Shown piece after piece: positions 54,621 to 63,869 of a stretch of 64,000 nt of DNA. Position 1 is the first letter of the stretch. The number at the start of each line of letters is the position of its first letter. The notes under the pieces were generated by a model that saw nothing but the letters and a program-made list of their open reading frames with translations, was not told the origin of the DNA and did not search any database. Origin of the DNA: Procambarus clarkii (Eukaryota; Arthropoda; Malacostraca; Decapoda; Cambaridae); NCBI RefSeq assembly GCF_040958095.1, contig NC_091173.1, positions 13,189,500 through 13,253,499 of the forward strand, given 5' to 3'. The translations under genes and the position numbers were made by a program.

Positions 54621-55735
54621 AAGATCTGCTCTTTTCGCTATTGTGCTATGAACAATATATATGAACAATGTGCTATATTGTGAACATGCTATTGTGTTCA
54701 TCTAGCGGTTGGTTTTGGGTTCTCATTCTTTGTGGCTGTGGTTTTCTTCAGTCCTATCTGCATTTATCCGTCTCGTTCTTTACATACTCCAACCCGGTGG
54801 GTAGTCGAGTAGGACTTGCGAAGCCATTCTCCAGATCAAATGATATAAGACAGACTAAGAGTATTCCAAATTATTACTGAGCGCTGTGGTCCTGTTGTGC
54901 TACGGAACCAAACTACAGCAGCACATTTCTGTCCAGTTTGATTCTTCTTGTTCGAATCGAACAGAAACGGTAAACTTAACCTAAAGATTAAACATAACAT
55001 ATACATTATTCTGCGCCCATGACATCTTTGTTACGCGGTGCTCGATAAATTGATCAGTCAATCCCTTCCCACCAATCCCTCGTCTCTCTGTCCCTTGGTA
55101 TCTGTATGTATTATCCGCTGCCTATCCTCTATCCACTGATCTATGATTTTCTCATAAAATATGTAACCTAATAGGTTTTTTAAGATTTATCTGCCAATTC
55201 CCTGGGGAACCCTAATGTCTATAATTCTCCGTACATTATTAAGAATGCAATTGTAGTGACAGTCGGGTTTCGTGAATAGAGTACTGAGGATAAATATAAT
55301 ACTAAAAGATACGTAATACTAATAATTAAGCCGAATTAAATTTTGTAATTATTTAAAGGATGCAAAGGTAAAATTGAAGAACAATCCAGAATGAAATTGA
55401 ATCAATATTCAGAATAAATTTTTGTGGTTAAGTTGGAAGTGTGCGGTGTTATAGAATTTATGAAGGAACAATTATTTGTTTGTCCCGAAACAGTTATCAA
55501 TGTATACATAAAATCCTTTGTCATGCATCTACACATGCACACACATTCATTGGCTTCTACTCATACACATATTCATTTAAATCTAAACATTCACTTCTAC
55601 ATATACACATATTCACTTACATGTATATATGCACTTGCTTCTACACATACACATGTTCAGTTTATCAACACATCCACATACACATTTACATGTGGGTGTA
55701 AGAACGTATACATTCACCTTGTGTAAATATTAAAG
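54621..55735. other. Unassigned DNA
   Basis: 55510-55690 is a degenerate repeat of CTTCTACACATACACATATTCA-like words at about 48-60 bp spacing. The rest is unrecognised. Confidence 0.5.
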
Positions 55736-55797
55736 GAAAGGAGGCCTGGTCGACGACCGGGCCGCGGGGACACTAAGCCCCGGAAGCACCTCAAGGT
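55736..55797 (+). mobile_element. SINE 3' end fragment, plus strand
   Basis: GAGGCCTGGTCGACGACCGG, then GCCGCGGGGACACTAAGCCC and GAAGCACCTCAAGGTAA. The 60 bp equal the 3' GC-rich part of the SINE copies at 49240 and 50294. The head is missing. Confidence 0.75.
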
Positions 55798-56081
55798 AAG
55801 GGCTAATCCGTAAATAACAATTACAAACCCTGGCACATTTTCTACAGCATACTCCATTAAACTTGTGAGTTGTAAGTCGGTAGCATCATGTAACTCTTTC
55901 ACCGTCAATATTGCCTCGTCTCTCAGTTTTTGTCGAGGTGTTTATTAATTAGTTTTACAACTTCAGGAATATTTGTTTACAAATTCACTATTTGTTTCTG
56001 TAGTAGCATCATTACACTTGTTGTCTGGCAAGATGCACTTTCATGGCTCTTAATTATTGTCCACAGTTGAAATACGGGGCA

Positions 56082-56143
56082 CAACACACACACACACGCG
56101 CGCGCGTGTGCGTGCGAGCTTCCTGAGTGTGTGTGTGTGTGTG
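56082..56143. repeat. Inverted CA/CG/TG microsatellite
   Basis: (CA)n, CGCGCGCGCG, then GTGTGCGTGCG and, after CTTCCTGA, (GT)n. The CA arm and TG arm are complementary, giving a hairpin, and the centre is Z-DNA-prone. Confidence 0.9.
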
Positions 56144-56152
56144 GAAAAAAAA

Positions 56153-56221
56153 ATTGATTGACAGTTGAGAGGCGGGGTCGAGAAAGTCACAGCTCAACCT
56201 CCGCAAGCACAACTAGGTGAT
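56153..56221 (+). mobile_element. LINE tail fragment (subfamily B), plus strand
   Basis: TTGATTGACAGTTGAGAGGC, then GGGGTCGAGAAAGTCACAGC, TCAACCTCCGCAAGCACAAC and TAGGTGATACACAC. This is the last 70 bp of a LINE copy. The tail has lost AG of GTGAGTAC, so it reads GTGATACAC. Confidence 0.85.
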
Positions 56222-57581
56222 ACACACACATACAGATGCACACACACACACGCACACGTGCACACACGCACACGCGCACACACACGCACGCACACGCGCA
56301 CACACACTGACAAGCATCCCCTGTAAAATACTGGAAAGAATAATTAGGCTGCGACTGGTTGCACACCTGGAGAACATTAGGTTTGTGAACAAACATCAAC
56401 ATGGGTTCTGGACAGGGAAATCGTGCCTAACAAACCTTCTGGAATTCTATGATAAAATAACGAGGATAAGACAGGACAGAGATGGTTGGGCAGACTGCAT
56501 ATTTCTGGACTGCCAAAAAGCCTTTGATACAGTACCGCACATGAGACTGCTGTTCAAGCTCGAGAGGCAGGCGGGGGTGGGGGGAAAGGTCCTAGAATGG
56601 ATAAGGAACTACCTAACAGGAAGGAGCCAAAGAGTTACGGTAAGGGGCGAGAAGTCGGACTGGCGAACAGTAACAAGTGGAGTACCACAAGGATCGGTGC
56701 TGGGACCAATTCTATTTCTTGTATATGTTAACGACATGTTTACAGGCGTAGAGTCCTACATGTCGATGTTTGCGGATGATGCAAAGTTGATGAGAAGAGT
56801 TGTGACAGATGAGGATTGCAGGATCCTCCAAGAGGACCTGAACAGATTGCAGAGATGGTCAGAGAAATGGCTACTAGAATTCAACACGAGCAAATGTAAA
56901 GTTATGGAAATGGGACTAGGAGATAGGAGACCAAAGGGACAGTACACAATGAAGGGGAACAGCCTACCTGTAACGACGCGTGAAAGAGACCTGGGGGTGG
57001 ACGTAACACCTAATCTATCTCCTGAGGCACATATTAATAGGATAACGACAGCAGCGTACTCTACACTGGCAAAAGTTAGAACATCATTCAGAAACCTCAG
57101 TAAGGAGGCATTTAGGGCGCTTTACACTGCCTACGTAAGGCCAGTCTTAGAGTATGCCGCCTCATCATGGAGTCCCCATCTGAAGAAGCATATAATGAAA
57201 CTGGAAAAGGTTCAGAGGTTTGCAACGAGACTCGTCCCAGAGCTACGAGGGATGGGGTATGAAGAGCGCCTGAGGGAACTGTGCCTTACGACACTAGAAA
57301 GAAGAAGGGAGAGGGGGGACATGATAGGAACGTATAAGATACTCAGAGGAATTGACAGAGTGGACATAGACGAAATGTTCACACGGAATAGTAACAGAAC
57401 GAGAGGACATGGATGGAAGCTTGAAACTCAGATGAGTCACAGAGATGTTAGGAAGTTTTCTTTTAGCGTGAGAGTAGTGGGGAAATGGAATGCACTTCAG
57501 GAACAGGTTGTGGAAGCAAATACTATTCATAATTTTAAAACCAGGTATGATAGGGAAATGGGACAGGAGTCATTGCTGTAA
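56217..57581 (+). CDS. Non-LTR retrotransposon reverse transcriptase (5'-truncated, open)
   Basis: An open frame of 454 codons. The first 30 (His/Thr/Ala) are read from the CA tract, so the first ATG is accidental. The RT itself begins truncated at LTSIPCKILE (residue 31, base 56307). Residues 96-108 FLDCQKAFDTVPH are motif A with Asp98 and Asp104, 154-164 SGVPQGSVLGP motif B, and 185-188 FADD the catalytic box. Residues 304-320 YVRPVLEYAASSWSPHL and 330-350 (KVQRFATRLVPELRGMGYEE) follow, then a C-terminal tail to residue 454. It would copy LINE RNA by target-primed reverse transcription. The fold is CR1/Jockey-like. Endonuclease and ORF1 are absent from this copy, so it cannot move itself. 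It is the least damaged LINE in the window. Confidence 0.85.
   Translation: MIHTHTDAHTHTHTCTHAHAHTHARTRAHTLTSIPCKILERIIRLRLVAHLENIRFVNKHQHGFWTGKSCLTNLLEFYDKITRIRQDRDGWADCIFLDCQKAFDTVPHMRLLFKLERQAGVGGKVLEWIRNYLTGRSQRVTVRGEKSDWRTVTSGVPQGSVLGPILFLVYVNDMFTGVESYMSMFADDAKLMRRVVTDEDCRILQEDLNRLQRWSEKWLLEFNTSKCKVMEMGLGDRRPKGQYTMKGNSLPVTTRERDLGVDVTPNLSPEAHINRITTAAYSTLAKVRTSFRNLSKEAFRALYTAYVRPVLEYAASSWSPHLKKHIMKLEKVQRFATRLVPELRGMGYEERLRELCLTTLERRRERGDMIGTYKILRGIDRVDIDEMFTRNSNRTRGHGWKLETQMSHRDVRKFSFSVRVVGKWNALQEQVVEANTIHNFKTRYDREMGQESLL
56222..56306. repeat. (CA)n/(CG) tract between two LINE copies
   Basis: Degenerate CA with CG interruptions. It begins at the tail of one LINE copy and ends exactly where the RT homology of the next starts (codons LTSIPCKILE). 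Confidence 0.95.
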
Positions 57582-57661
57582 ACAACCGATGCTCGAAAGG
57601 CGGGATCCAAGAGTCAATGCTCGATCCTGCAAGCACATATAGGTGAGTACATATAGGTGAG
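56307..57661 (+). mobile_element. LINE copy, subfamily A, with intact RT frame and 3' tail
   Basis: The 5' end is truncated directly after a CA tract. The 3' untranslated region of about 75 bp contains GGCGGGATCCAAGAGTCAAT and GCTCGATCCTGC (stem GGATC/GATCC). The terminal ATATAGGTGAGTAC is present twice in tandem (57638-57661) before (CA)n. No target-site duplication can be delimited because both flanks are CA. Confidence 0.9.
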
Positions 57662-57697
57662 TACACACACACACGCGCGCACGCACACACTCACACA

Positions 57698-57790
<93 letters not shown>
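57662..57790. repeat. (CA)n tail of LINE subfamily A copy
   Basis: CGCGCGCACG at the start, then about 110 bp of pure CA. Confidence 0.97.
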
Positions 57791-57837
57791 CTTTTGTGTG
57801 TGTATGCGCTCGCGCGAGTTCGTGTGCGCCACGTGTG

Positions 57838-57985
57838 TGTGTGTGTACTCGCCTAATTGTACTCACAATTAGGTGAGTACACTCAGGAACCTGTACACAT
57901 GTTGAGTGATGGTTGAGAGGCGGGACCAAATAGCCAGAGCTCAACCCCTGCAAGCACAATTAGGTGAGTACAGTTAGGTGAGTAC
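57838..57985 (+). mobile_element. LINE tail pieces: inverted tip followed by direct tail
   Basis: GTGTACTCGCCTAATTGT (57843-57860) is the reversed tail tip. It is followed at once by the direct ACTCACAATTAGGTGAGTAC, so the two form a short palindrome. The direct piece 57883-57985 holds ACTCAGGAACCTGTACACAT, the 3' stem-loop, AATTAGGTGAGTACAGTTAG and GTGAGTACAC (tail tip duplicated). Confidence 0.8.
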
Positions 57986-57996
57986 ACATACACACA

Positions 57997-58077
<81 letters not shown>
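57986..58077. repeat. (CA)n tract in LINE array, first
   Basis: About 92 bp of CA, ending where the first body of the tandem array starts (TTGAGTTAGG). Confidence 0.97.
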
Positions 58078-58080
<3 letters not shown>

Positions 58081-58439
58081 AGTTAGGGGGGACATGATCA
58101 CCACATTCAAGATTCTGAAGGGAATTGATAGGGTAAATAAAGACAGTCTATTTAACACAAGGGGGAACACGCACAAGGGGACACAGGTGGAAACTGAGTG
58201 CCCAAATGAGCCACAGAGATATTAGAAAGAACTTTTTTAGTGTCAGAGTGGTTGACAAATGGAATGCATTAGGAAGTGATGTGGTGGAGGCTGACTCCAT
58301 ACACAGTTTCAAGTGTAGATATGATAGAGCCCAGTAGGCTCAGGAACCTGTACACCTGTTGATTGACGGTTGAGAGGCGGAACCAAAGAGCCAGAGCTCA
58401 ACCCCTGCAAGCACAATTAGGTGAGTACAGTTAGGTGAG

Positions 58440-58445
<6 letters not shown>
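58078..58445 (+). mobile_element. LINE copy, subfamily B, array unit 1
   Basis: Begins TTGAGTTAGGGGGGACATGA (coding VRGDMITTFKILKGIDRVNK), continues DSLFNTRGNTHKGTQVETEC, then stops and the 3' region with GTGATGTGGTGGAGGCTGAC, the 3' stem (GGTTGAG/CTCAACC) and a doubled GTTAGGTGAGTAC tail. Confidence 0.92.

Positions 58446-58480
<35 letters not shown>
58446..58480. repeat. (CA)n tract in LINE array, second
   Basis: About 34 bp of CA, much shorter than the equivalent tract upstream although the flanking units are nearly identical. Confidence 0.97.
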
Positions 58481-58483
<3 letters not shown>

Positions 58484-58832
58484 AGTTAGGGGGGACATGA
58501 TCACCACATTCAAGATTCTGAAGGGAATTGATAGGGTAAATAAAGACAGTCTATTTAACACAAGGGGGAACACGCACAAGGGGACACAGGTGGAAACTGA
58601 GTGCCCAAATGAGCCACAGAGATATTAGAAAGAACTTTTTTAGTGTCAGAGTGGTTGACAAATGGAATGCATTAGGAAGTGATGTGGTGGAGGCTGACTC
58701 CATACACAGTTTCAAGTGTAGATATGATAGAGCCCAGTAGGCTCAGGAACCTGTACACCTGTTGATTGACGGTTGAGAGGCGGGACCAAAGAGCCAGAGC
58801 TCAACCCCCGCAAACACAACTAGGTGAGTACG
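58481..58832 (+). mobile_element. LINE copy, subfamily B, array unit 2
   Basis: Starts at the identical base TTGAGTTAGG 403 bp after unit 1 and stays nearly identical through the body. It diverges at the end, which reads CCCGCAAACACAACTAGGTG AGTACGCACAC with a single tail tip. The shared truncation point shows that units 1 and 2 arose by tandem duplication and not by two insertions. Confidence 0.92.
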
Positions 58833-58835
58833 CAC

Positions 58836-59489
<654 letters not shown>

Positions 59490-59650
59490 TATATTTTGGT
59501 AGCAGTCTTTCCTGTAGACATATATTATTAAATATGACCGAAAAAGTAAGATTAATAATTCTAACACGAATTTTCTCAATCTTTCGTACATTACGCTTCA
59601 CTGTTGGAGGTAAATCAAAAATCAATTCTCCAAAATTCATTTTTATTTCT

Positions 59651-59703
59651 AGTCTGACGCGACACGGGCGCGTTTCGTAAAACTTATTACATTTTCAAAG
59701 ACT
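59651..59703 (-). ncRNA. Hammerhead-ribozyme-like motif in Penelope left arm
   Basis: Same layout and sequence as at 8068-8120: AGTCT, TTGAAAA, T, GTAA/TTAC, GAAA, CGCG/CGCG, TC, AGACT. It lies downstream of the ORF on the coding strand, where Penelope terminal repeats are known to hold hammerheads. Confidence 0.42.
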
Positions 59704-59939
59704 TTAGTTCACAAATACACAACTGAATAGAACTTACGTATCTCCGATTTTATATCTACATTTGAGTGAGGTGGAAGGGGTGATGTGGCATTAACACAAG
59801 ACAGAACAAAATGTGGTATTAATAGGGTATTAATTTCATCAACACAAGACAGAACAAGAGTATTAATAGGGTATTAATTTCATCAACACAAGACAGAACA
59901 CGAAACAATGGATATTGAATAGAAGTGTTTGTAGAAAGC

Positions 59940-61079
59940 CTATTGGTCCATATTTCTTGATGCTTCTATATTGGAGCGGAGTCTTGAGGTGGGTAGAATA
60001 TAGTTGTGCAATAATTGGCTGTTGATTGCTGGTGTTGACTTCTTGATGTGTAGTGCCTCGCAAACGTCAAGCCGCCTGCTATCGCTATATCTATCGATGA
60101 TTTCTGTGTTGTTTACTAGGATTTCTCTGGCGATGGTTTGGTTGTGGGAAGAGATTATATGTTCCTTAATGGAGCCCTGTTGCTTATGCATCGTTAAACG
60201 CCTAGAAAGAGATGTTGTTGTCTTGCCTATATACTGGGTTTTTTGGAGCTTACAGTCCCCAAGTGGGCATTTGAAGGCATAGACGACGTTAGTCTCTTTT
60301 AAAGCGTTCTGTTTTGTGTCTGGAGAGTTTCTCATGAGTAGGCTGGCCGTTTTTCTGGTTTTATAGTAAATCGTCAGTTGTATCCTCTGATTTTTGTCTG
60401 TAGGGATAACGTTTCTATTAACAATATCTTTCAGGACCCTTTCCTCCATTTTATGATCTGTGGAAAAGAAGTTCCTGTAAAATAGTCTAATAGGGGGTAT
60501 AGGTGTTGTGTTAGTTGTCTCTTCAGAGGTTGCATGGCTTTTCACTTTCCTTCTTATGATGTCTTCGACGAAACCATTGGAGAAGCCGTTATTGACTAGG
60601 ACCTGCCTTACCCTACAGAGTTCTTCGTCGACTTGCTTCCATTCTGAGCTGTGGCTGAGAGCACGGTCGACATATGCGTTAACAACACTCCTCTTGTACC
60701 TGTCTGGGCAGTCGCTGTTGGCATTTAGGCACATTCCTATGTTTGTTTCCTTAGTGTAGACTGCAGTGTGGAAACCTCCGCCCTTTTCCATGACTGTTAC
60801 ATCTAGAAAGGGCAGCTTCCCATCCTTTTCCATCTCGTAAGTGAAACGCAGCACGGAACTCTGCTCAAATGCCTCCTTCAGCTCCTGCAGATGTCTGACA
60901 TCAGGTACCTGTGTAAAAATGTCGTCAACATACCTGCAGTATATGGCCGGTTTCAAGTTCATGTCGACTAAGACTTTTTGCTCGATGGTACCCATGTAGA
61001 AGTTTGCAAACAGGACACCTAGGGAAGAACCCATGGCGACCCCATCTACTTGCTTATACATGTGCCCATCCGGGCTCAA
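59940..61079 (-). CDS. Penelope-like RT/GIY-YIG endonuclease, C-terminal 379 residues
   Basis: Open without stops. Residues 12-30 DGVAMGSSLGVLFANFYMG match the Penelope RT4 region and 50-53 YVDD is the catalytic RT box. Residues 88-95 KLPFLDVT fit the RT tail. The endonuclease follows: VVYAF (265-269) in GIY position, CPLGDC (271-276) as finger-like cysteines, QYIGKT (282-287) as YIG, Arg293/294, His298, His307 and His312, Glu341 in RLDVCEALHI, and Asn353. Known enzymes of this type combine template copying with a GIY-YIG nick. The frame continues upstream of the ATG to about 61124 (QEDIIILRKLLQACTKEAPF), so the ATG is not the true start. RT1-RT3 are missing. It is 5'-truncated and cannot be autonomous. 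Confidence 0.9.
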   Translation of the reverse strand: MSPDGHMYKQVDGVAMGSSLGVLFANFYMGTIEQKVLVDMNLKPAIYCRYVDDIFTQVPDVRHLQELKEAFEQSSVLRFTYEMEKDGKLPFLDVTVMEKGGGFHTAVYTKETNIGMCLNANSDCPDRYKRSVVNAYVDRALSHSSEWKQVDEELCRVRQVLVNNGFSNGFVEDIIRRKVKSHATSEETTNTTPIPPIRLFYRNFFSTDHKMEERVLKDIVNRNVIPTDKNQRIQLTIYYKTRKTASLLMRNSPDTKQNALKETNVVYAFKCPLGDCKLQKTQYIGKTTTSLSRRLTMHKQQGSIKEHIISSHNQTIAREILVNNTEIIDRYSDSRRLDVCEALHIKKSTPAINSQLLHNYILPTSRLRSNIEASRNMDQ

Positions 61080-61100
61080 GAAGGGTGCCTCTTTAGTACA

Positions 61101-61177
61101 AGCTTGGAGTAGTTTCCTCAGAATAATAATATCCTCTTGACATACCAGAAAATATTCTGAGGAAACTACTCCAAGCT
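61101..61177. repeat. Head-to-head junction with 24-bp perfect inverted arms
   Basis: 61101-61124 and 61154-61177 are exact reverse complements, separated by 29 bp. They are the same ORF segment (IILRKLLQA codons) in two orientations and mark the point where two truncated Penelope copies meet. Confidence 0.92.
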
Positions 61178-61495
61178 ATTGCTATTATTGCACAACTATA
61201 TTCTACCCACCTCAAGACTCCGCTCCAATATAGAAGCATCAAGAAATATGGACCAATAGGCTTTCTACAAACACTTCTATTCAATATCCATTGTTTCGTG
61301 TTCTGTCTTGTGCTGATGAAATTAATACCCTATTAATACTCTTGTTCTGTCTTGTGTTGATGAAATTAATACCCTATTAATACCACATCTTGTTCTGTCT
61401 TGTGTTAATGCCACATCACCCCTTCCACCTCACTCAAATGTAGATATAAAATCGGAGATGCGTAAGTTCTATTCAGTTGTGTATTTGTGAACTAA

Positions 61496-61550
61496 AGTCT
61501 TTGAAAATGTAATAAGTTTTACGAAACGCGCTCGTGTCGCGTCAGAGACT
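61496..61550 (+). ncRNA. Hammerhead-ribozyme-like motif in Penelope right arm
   Basis: AGTCT 61496-61500, TTGAAAA, GTAA/TTAC, GAAAC, CGCGCTCGTGTCGCG, TC (61542-61543), then AGAGACT. Two extra bases (AG) precede the stem I strand and the stem III loop has one change. Stems I-III remain possible, with a 2-base bulge at the cut site that would likely impair it. Confidence 0.35.
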
Positions 61551-61719
61551 AGAAATAAAAATGAATTTTGGAGAATTGATTTTTGATTTACCTCCAACAG
61601 TGAAACGAAATGTACGAAAGATTGAGAAAATTCGTGTTAGAATTATTAATCTTACTTTTTCGGTCATATTTAATAATATATGTCTACGACTCTACAGGAA
61701 AGACTGCTACCAAAATATA

Positions 61720-61722
<3 letters not shown>

Positions 61723-61804
<82 letters not shown>
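61723..61804. repeat. (TA)n between two Penelope families, left part
   Basis: About 82 bp of TA adjoining the inverted Penelope copy. Confidence 0.97.
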
Positions 61805-61807
<3 letters not shown>

Positions 61808-61842
61808 GTCGCATATAGTCCTGGGGACCATTCAGGCTTGTT

Positions 61843-61845
<3 letters not shown>
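61805..61845. repeat. 41-bp unique island inside (TA)n
   Basis: TTCAGTCGCATATAGTCCTG, then GGGACCATTCAGGCTTGTTC and GCA. It lies between two TA tracts. I recall this string from other TA-flanked loci in crayfish sequence, so it may be a minimal element end. Confidence 0.5.

Positions 61846-61921
<76 letters not shown>
61846..61921. repeat. (TA)n between two Penelope families, right part
   Basis: 76 bp of TA leading into TGACCGAAAGGGTAAGATTA, a diverged Penelope terminal repeat. Confidence 0.97.
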
Positions 61922-61923
<2 letters not shown>

Positions 61924-62345
61924 CCGAAAGGGTAAGATTAATAATTCTAACAGGAATCTTATCAATATTTCTTATGTTTTTCTTCACTGGCGAGGGAAGT
62001 TGAAACATTAACTCCCCAAAGTTCATTTTCCCACTATATTATGGTCTGACTCCTTGGGATGCGTTTTGCAAGGCACTCCTTACATTTTCAAAGACAAATT
62101 CTTCATGCTCTGCCAAAGCTTATATTCGCTTGGGGTGAGGTGGTACAGGACGTGATTGAGATGAACAAGTGGATGAATGGCAGAATGGATATTAATAGGC
62201 CATTCAATCCCTATGTTCCTGCTTCTACCGTCTCTGTGTTGGTACGGGGTCACTTCAAGACCTTTTTTTCCCCTGCACGAGGCTTGTTTTATTTTGGAAA
62301 TCATTTGAATGACCACATATCCTCCTTGTTATATTGCCCAGCTTG
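61922..62345 (-). mobile_element. Solo terminal repeat of a second Penelope-like family
   Basis: TGACCGAAAGGGTAAGATTA, AATAATTCTAACAGGAATCT and CTTCACTG align with TGACCGAAAAAGTAAGATTA, AATAATTCTAACACGAATTT and CTTCACTG of the element at 59536. AATTCATTTT becomes AGTTCATTTT, and TTACATTTTCAAAGAC is shared. Elsewhere the two differ strongly, so this is another family or an old relative. It has the same orientation as the element at 59487 and lacks coding sequence. It ends near CATATATATG. Confidence 0.8.
62044..62094 (-). ncRNA. Hammerhead-like motif, second Penelope family
   Basis: Minus strand: GTCT, TTGAAAA, then stem II TGTAAGG-AGTG-CCTTGCA (7 bp, with one G-U), AAAAC instead of GAAAC, a TCC-CAA-GGA hairpin in the stem III place, GTC, AGAC. 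Stem II differs in sequence from the first family yet still pairs, which is evidence for selection on structure in the past. Loss of the GAAA guanine suggests this copy is inactive. Confidence 0.33.
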
Positions 62346-62496
62346 TTTCATATATATGTAAGTAAGATTTTGTGGTAATTTCTAATATTCAACGTTTTTT
62401 TTTTTTTTTTTACATACTCAAACATAACGGCTATTTGTGATACATTGTGGTTGATGAAATTAATATTGTTCTTGCAATTTAAACCTAGACGCGCGT

Positions 62497-62498
<2 letters not shown>

Positions 62499-62573
<75 letters not shown>
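62499..62573. repeat. (CA)n microsatellite
   Basis: CGCGCGTGTA then 74 bp of CA. No LINE tail at either edge. Confidence 0.97.
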
Positions 62574-62577
<4 letters not shown>

Positions 62578-63860
62578 TTTTAAAATTTCAAACTGAATTG
62601 TTCTTCAGGATTAAATAGTTCATTCTATCTTTTTTTAATGTTTTCTTACCTCAGTTATTTTTTGTCTGTTTTTTCAGTTCTGAAGTTTGGCGAAAGATTT
62701 GTTTTTATTTAAAATTATTAAACATTGCAGTATACACCAGACTGCAAAGTTAAGTGAAGGGTAAAGCTGCGAGCTATATCTTTAAATTCATTTTTTTTTC
62801 TCCCTCTCTTCTTCGTGTCTCTATCCCGCCATCTCTCATTATTTTTATCTCCTTTCATCTTTATAAAACTGTCATTTAGCATTAAAACTCCTATATGTAT
62901 ATTGCAAACAAAAATGATTCTTTCCCCCTCATTTTATCCTTTGATTTCTTTTCTTCTTTTCTCAGCTTCGTGAATTAATCAATTCAGTAATTGGTTTCCT
63001 TTTATCGAGACATTACTTTGCCTCCCAAGTTGGCTAATTATATGAAAGAAACCAGGACTTCTTTCTCTGTCAGCCAAGTATGTTGATTTACTGTATACTT
63101 CAAGGACCAGTCTTGTTTACCTAAGCAGTATGAGAGAATCTTATGCTTCTGAATGTCCGAATTAAAGTGCAATATTTCTGCTCACCAATCATCATCAAGC
63201 TGTTAAACAAATTCAATTGTGGCTGTATTTCACAGTACTACTACAAGGGTCTTAATTATTATGCTTTTAATCCAAGTTTTATAAATTTTTATCGTCCAAA
63301 AGTAGAATAATATTTTTAAAGGATGTTTAAATTATTTGTAAAGTGCTTGATAAATATAAATTTGGAATGGAAGTAATCACTTGCGTGTTCTTACTGCACG
63401 GATGCATAAAGTTAAAATGAAATAATGATATTGATATAAGACCTAAATTATCCATAATTAATGTGGGGTACAGAATTAGATTCTTTGAGGTTTAATTAAT
63501 CTTGTATCTAAATATGACCGAGCATCCACCACTCCAGGATTAATTTAGCAATTTGGCGTCTTTATCATTTCAGCTCGTATATAATTATACCTCTGGTCGG
63601 GGAGGAAATGTTTGGGGTGTCATGCAGAGAAGTCCCCGAAGAAAACGGAGATTATTATATGTTTATGTTTGGACTATTTATCTTGACTTTATTAGTCTTT
63701 TTATTATGATGTTCTTCTTGGTGCTCTTTATTATTATTATTATTTACCCTATCTCCCACTATATTTAATTCCCACTCTCACTTATTTAAATGCTTTAGGT
63801 TTCTTTATACTTGACTTGCTACGGTTTCAGGGCAATATCTTCAGAAGGCTCTTCGCCTTT
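62574..63860. other. Unassigned AT-rich DNA
   Basis: No coding or repeat feature recognised. Frames up to 71 codons are Ile/Phe-rich chance frames. Confidence 0.5.
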
Positions 63861-63869
63861 AGTGTGACC

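Noticed and set aside
61313-61330. CTGATGAAA as the canonical hammerhead core
   Set aside because: The string is present in one copy only (others have TTGATGA), and no stem II, GAAA or cleavage element follows at proper distance.
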